This document shows, piece by piece, positions 60,034 through 64,000 of a stretch of 64,000 nt of DNA. A program made the position numbers and the translations under genes. The number at the start of each line of letters is the position of its first letter. Position 1 is the first letter of the stretch. Origin of the DNA: Bacteroidaceae bacterium (GTDB lineage Bacteria > Bacteroidota > Bacteroidia > Bacteroidales > Bacteroidaceae); contig JAILQO010000027.1 in the NCBI GenBank assembly GCA_024698925.1, forward strand, positions 1 to 64,000, written 5' to 3'. The notes under the pieces are model-generated. The model was not told where the DNA came from. It saw only the letters and a list, made by a program, of their open reading frames with translations, and did not search any database.

Positions 60034-63000
60034 ATGAAATTATTCACAATTATATTTGCTTTATTTGTAAGCACAGGTGCCTTCGCCTATGATTGCGAAG
60101 TTGATGGCATCTATTACAATAGATTGTCAACAGATGAACTTGGAGTTACTTATGGAACTAATAAATACACAGGTGACATCGTAATTCCTGAAACTGTTAC
60201 ATTTCGGAATAAGTTGTTCAAAGTAACTCAGATTACATCGAATGCGTTTAAGTCTTGTAACATTACATCGGTTTCTATTCCGCAAAGCGTAACTTTAATT
60301 GACTATTCTGCATTCTTTGGTTGTTCATCTCTTACCTCTGTTATAATTCCTCAAGGAGTAAAAGAACTTGGCTCATATGCCTTTTCAGAATGTACAAAGG
60401 CTACTTCAATTTCTTTACCGGAAAGTCTTACTTCTATAGGCTCTTCTGCGTTTGAAAATTGTAGCAATATAACATCTATTTCTATTCCTGAAGGAGTAAC
60501 TTTATTGCAAGAAGCAACATTTAAGGGATGTAGTAATCTTAATTCTGTATCGCTTCCGAAAAGTCTTACAGAGATTAAAAATAATGTCTTTCAGAATTGT
60601 AGCACGCTTCCTTCAATAACACTGCCGCAAGAATTGAAAAGTATCTCTAAATACGCATTTGCAGGGTGTAATAGTTTGGTTTCTGTAAATATTCAAGGAA
60701 CAATAGAGAAAATATATGAAAATGCGTTTCAAGATTGTACTAGCTTGACTTCCATTTCTCTACCAGAGGGACTAAATGAAATAGGAATTATGGCTTTCGC
60801 AAATTGCTCAAGTTTGAAAAGATTTTCAATGCCTACGAGTGTTACATCTATTCTCAACAACGCTTTTTCTAATTGTACAGGATTAGAAAAAGTTATAGCT
60901 AAAGACATTGCTTCATGGTGTGAAATTAGTTTTGGTTCATTTACTAGCAATCCTTTATATTTTGCCAAACACTTGTATAGTGATGAAGATACAGAGATAA
61001 CAGAATTGATAATTACTAATAAAGTTTCTCATATAAGTGATTATGCTTTTTACAATGCAGATAATCTTTCTAAAATTTATGTACTGCCTAATTACTATAA
61101 CACTAATCCTATAAAGATATCAAGCAATACGTTTAGTAATTCATGCTATACTTGGACTGATTTATTTGTTCCAGAAGGGAAAATAGATATTTATAAGAGA
61201 ACTAACTATTGGAATAAATTCAAATATATTTCTGAATATAGTACTACTATTGATGGAATTAAATACCGAATATTGCCTTCTTCCCAAGATGTAGCAGTAA
61301 CCCAAAAGGGGGATGATGATGTTTACTCAGGAGACATTATTATACCAGAAACCATTCCTTTATTCGGTAAAACATTTAATGTTATATCTATTGATGGGCA
61401 GGCATTTAAAGATTGCAACGGCCTGACTTCCATTACGATTCCCAACAGTGTGACGAGTATAGGACAATCTGCTTTTTCTGGCTGTTCAAATCTTTTATCA
61501 GTGACTCTCCCTAGCAGTATAACTAGCATAGAAATGTCTGCGTTCGAAAGTTGCTTTAAACTTACTTCCATCATAATTCCTAGCAGTGTGACGAGCATAA
61601 AAAGTGATGCTTTCGAAAATTGCAAAGGCTTGACTTCTATCACGATTCCAAACAGTGTGACGAACATCGGAATTGATGCTTTTTCTGGCTGCAGCAGTCT
61701 GAAATCCGTCACAATTGGTAACAGCGTAACAAGCATAGGAGACGAAGCTTTCGCGTATTGCAGCGGCTTGTCCTCCATCAAGATTCCAAACAGTGTGACG
61801 AGCATAGGAGACCGCGCTTTCTCTGGTTGCAGTGGTCTAACTTCCATCACAATCCCCAATAGTGTGAAGAGCATAGGATATTCTGCCTTTTCTGGCTGCA
61901 GTGGTTTGATCTCCATAGTTGTGGAATCTGACAATGTTTACTATGACTCACGTGATAATTGTAACGCGATTATTGAAACAGCTAGCAATACATTGATTTC
62001 GGGTTGTAAGAACACTATTATTCCAAATAGTGTGACGAGCATTGGAAACTATGCTTTCTCTTACTACCCCGGCCTGAGCTCCATCACTATCCCAAATAGT
62101 GTGACGAGCATAGGAGACCGCGCTTTCTCTGGTTGCAGTGGTCTAACTTCCATCACAATCCCCAATAGTGTGAAGAGCATAGGATATTCTGCCTTTTCTA
62201 GCTGCAGTGGTTTGACCTCCATTACCATTCCAAACAGTGTGACGAGCATAGGAAGCGGGTGTTTCACCAACTGCAGTGGTCTGACATCTATAGTTGTAGA
62301 ATCTGACAATGTTTACTATGACTCACGTGATAATTGTAACGCGATTATTGAAACAGCAAGCAATACGTTGGTTTCAGGTTGCAAGAATACAATTATTCCA
62401 AATAGTGTGACGAGCATTGGAAACTATGCTTTCTATTATTGCAAAGGCTTGACTTCCATCACTATTCCCAACAGTGTGACAAGCATTGGAACCGATGCTT
62501 TCGAAGACTGCAGTAGTCTGAAATCCGTCACAATTGGTAACAGCGTAACAAGCATAGGATACGAAGCTTTCGCGTATTGCAGCGGCTTGTCCTCCATCAC
62601 GATTCCAAACAGTGTGACGAACATTGGAGACCGTGCTTTCTATTACTGCTATAGTCTATCCATTGTGACGTCACTAAATCCTGTTCCTCCGACTATTGGA
62701 AATGTATTTTCCTTTTATACTGCAACATTGCAGGTTCCAACAGGAAGCAAGACTGCCTACCAAAATGCCGAAAATTGGAAGAACTTTACTAACATTATAG
62801 AGATTGAACAAACTCCAGAAATTGATAATATCATCTTTGCCGATGCAACTGTTAAAGCAATTTGTGTCGCCAATTGGGATACAAATGGCGATGGCGAATT
62901 GAGCAAAGCAGAAGCAACGGCTGTGACAGACCTTGGGGAGGTCTTTTCAAGCAAAGACATTCAATCATTTGATGAACTAAAATACTTTACAGGTTTGTCA

Positions 63001-63816
63001 AGCATAGGAATTGATGCTTTTAGGAATTGCAGAAGTTTAGAAACTATCTCGATTTCCAATAGTGTAACTAGCATCGGAAATTACGCTTTCTGTGGATGTA
63101 GCAGTCTGCCCTCTATCACAATTCCAAACAGTGTATCAAGCATAGGATTCGATACTTTCAGAGGGTGTAGCACCCTGACTAGCATTGTTGTAGAAGCGAG
63201 CAATGCAACATTTGACTCACGTGATAACTGCAATGCTATTATTGAAACGGCAACAAATACATTGATTTATGGTTGTAAGAGCACTATTATCCCTAGTAGT
63301 GTTTCGAGTATAGGACGAGGTGCTTTCTTAGATTGTCGAGGTCTGACCTCAATAAATATACCAAATAACGTAACAAGTATAGGTTTTGTAGCTTTCAGTA
63401 ATTGCGGTGATTTGACTTCCATTACGTTTGGTAAGAGTATGACTAAGATAGATAGTTTTGCTTTTGCTGAATGTAACGGCCTGACTACAGTAACTTCATT
63501 AAATCCGGTTCCTCCGACTATTGATAATTCTGTATTTCCTGCTTATTCTGCAACGTTACAGGTTCCTACAGGCAGCAAGACTGCATATCAAAACGCTGAA
63601 TACTGGAAGAACTTCACAAACATTGTGGAGATAGGAAAAGCAACTCTTGGCGATGCCAACGGCGACGGCGTAGTCGATGCAGCCGACGTGGTGGCTATTG
63701 TGAACTACATTCTGAACAAGCCGGGAGAGAACTTCAATGAGACGGCGGCTGATATGAATGGTGACGGTGTGATAAACGTAGCTGACGTGCTTGCTGTGGT
63801 GAACACCATCCGTTAG
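60034..63816 (+). CDS. BspA-like leucine-rich-repeat surface protein with dockerin/EF-hand-like C-terminus
   Basis: Signal peptide; about 30 LTSITIPNSVTSIGxxAFxxCSG units; DANGDGVVDAADVVAIVNYIL...DMNGDGVINVADVLAVVNTI. Confidence 0.95.
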   Translation: MKLFTIIFALFVSTGAFAYDCEVDGIYYNRLSTDELGVTYGTNKYTGDIVIPETVTFRNKLFKVTQITSNAFKSCNITSVSIPQSVTLIDYSAFFGCSSLTSVIIPQGVKELGSYAFSECTKATSISLPESLTSIGSSAFENCSNITSISIPEGVTLLQEATFKGCSNLNSVSLPKSLTEIKNNVFQNCSTLPSITLPQELKSISKYAFAGCNSLVSVNIQGTIEKIYENAFQDCTSLTSISLPEGLNEIGIMAFANCSSLKRFSMPTSVTSILNNAFSNCTGLEKVIAKDIASWCEISFGSFTSNPLYFAKHLYSDEDTEITELIITNKVSHISDYAFYNADNLSKIYVLPNYYNTNPIKISSNTFSNSCYTWTDLFVPEGKIDIYKRTNYWNKFKYISEYSTTIDGIKYRILPSSQDVAVTQKGDDDVYSGDIIIPETIPLFGKTFNVISIDGQAFKDCNGLTSITIPNSVTSIGQSAFSGCSNLLSVTLPSSITSIEMSAFESCFKLTSIIIPSSVTSIKSDAFENCKGLTSITIPNSVTNIGIDAFSGCSSLKSVTIGNSVTSIGDEAFAYCSGLSSIKIPNSVTSIGDRAFSGCSGLTSITIPNSVKSIGYSAFSGCSGLISIVVESDNVYYDSRDNCNAIIETASNTLISGCKNTIIPNSVTSIGNYAFSYYPGLSSITIPNSVTSIGDRAFSGCSGLTSITIPNSVKSIGYSAFSSCSGLTSITIPNSVTSIGSGCFTNCSGLTSIVVESDNVYYDSRDNCNAIIETASNTLVSGCKNTIIPNSVTSIGNYAFYYCKGLTSITIPNSVTSIGTDAFEDCSSLKSVTIGNSVTSIGYEAFAYCSGLSSITIPNSVTNIGDRAFYYCYSLSIVTSLNPVPPTIGNVFSFYTATLQVPTGSKTAYQNAENWKNFTNIIEIEQTPEIDNIIFADATVKAICVANWDTNGDGELSKAEATAVTDLGEVFSSKDIQSFDELKYFTGLSSIGIDAFRNCRSLETISISNSVTSIGNYAFCGCSSLPSITIPNSVSSIGFDTFRGCSTLTSIVVEASNATFDSRDNCNAIIETATNTLIYGCKSTIIPSSVSSIGRGAFLDCRGLTSINIPNNVTSIGFVAFSNCGDLTSITFGKSMTKIDSFAFAECNGLTTVTSLNPVPPTIDNSVFPAYSATLQVPTGSKTAYQNAEYWKNFTNIVEIGKATLGDANGDGVVDAADVVAIVNYILNKPGENFNETAADMNGDGVINVADVLAVVNTIR

Positions 63817-63834
63817 TTTTGACTATGTATATAC

Positions 63835-64000
63835 TTACACCTCAAACCCCATTTCTCGAGCCATCTGTCTGATGACCTTCACGTCAACTGTTGCAGCGTC
63901 CTGCTTGTCGTAAATGGTGAGCAGGGCTATGCGGCCCTCATGCTCGGCAACGATGGCATTGGCTGTGATGACGCGGGCACTGCCCGACTTGCCACGGCCT
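63835..64000 (-). CDS. RelE/HigB-like toxin, C-terminal part (truncated by window end)
   Basis: Minus strand reads GRGKSGSARVITANAIVAEHEGRIALLTIYDKQDAATVDVKVIRQMAREMGFEV*. Confidence 0.65.
   Translation of the reverse strand, partial: GRGKSGSARVITANAIVAEHEGRIALLTIYDKQDAATVDVKVIRQMAREMGFEV

Overview
The window is a Bacteroidales (Prevotella/Bacteroides-like) chromosomal segment. Evidence: housekeeping gene content, TAnnTTTG -7 promoter elements, a BspA-like protein and PPi-dependent PFK. Most of it is core genome: patatin / Ser-type sulfatase / guanine deaminase / DUF1080 / Gfo-Idh-MocA operon, trmD, SNF2 helicase, ligA, pfp, GH25, nspC, CDF transporter, DUF4301, relA/spoT, MORN protein, glgB, recR, Y-family polymerase, ileS-dksA-lspA, hisG-D-C-B, SprT-like, NUDIX, and four tRNAs. 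An accessory island lies at about 52.0-60.0 kb. It holds (i) a two-gene R-M operon (beta-class MTase plus a PD-(D/E)XK/gamma-MTase fusion) behind a long leader that looks like a terminator/antiterminator switch, (ii) a divergent short terminated transcript, and (iii) an ATPase (RloA-like) + TOPRIM (RloB-like) pair in which RloB has a C-terminal winged-helix-like extension. A third ORF follows and runs into an IS982-like transposase remnant. The most unusual other signals are in-frame palindromic/heptamer repeat insertions inside essential genes: (CCATTGT)5 plus CCCCTCCCCAAGGGAGGGG in hisB, and a related palindrome in ligA. There is also a dispersed hairpin repeat whose two copies show a compensatory base-pair change, and a 4 x 22 bp tandem repeat. 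All family names come from reading the translations by eye. No searches were run.
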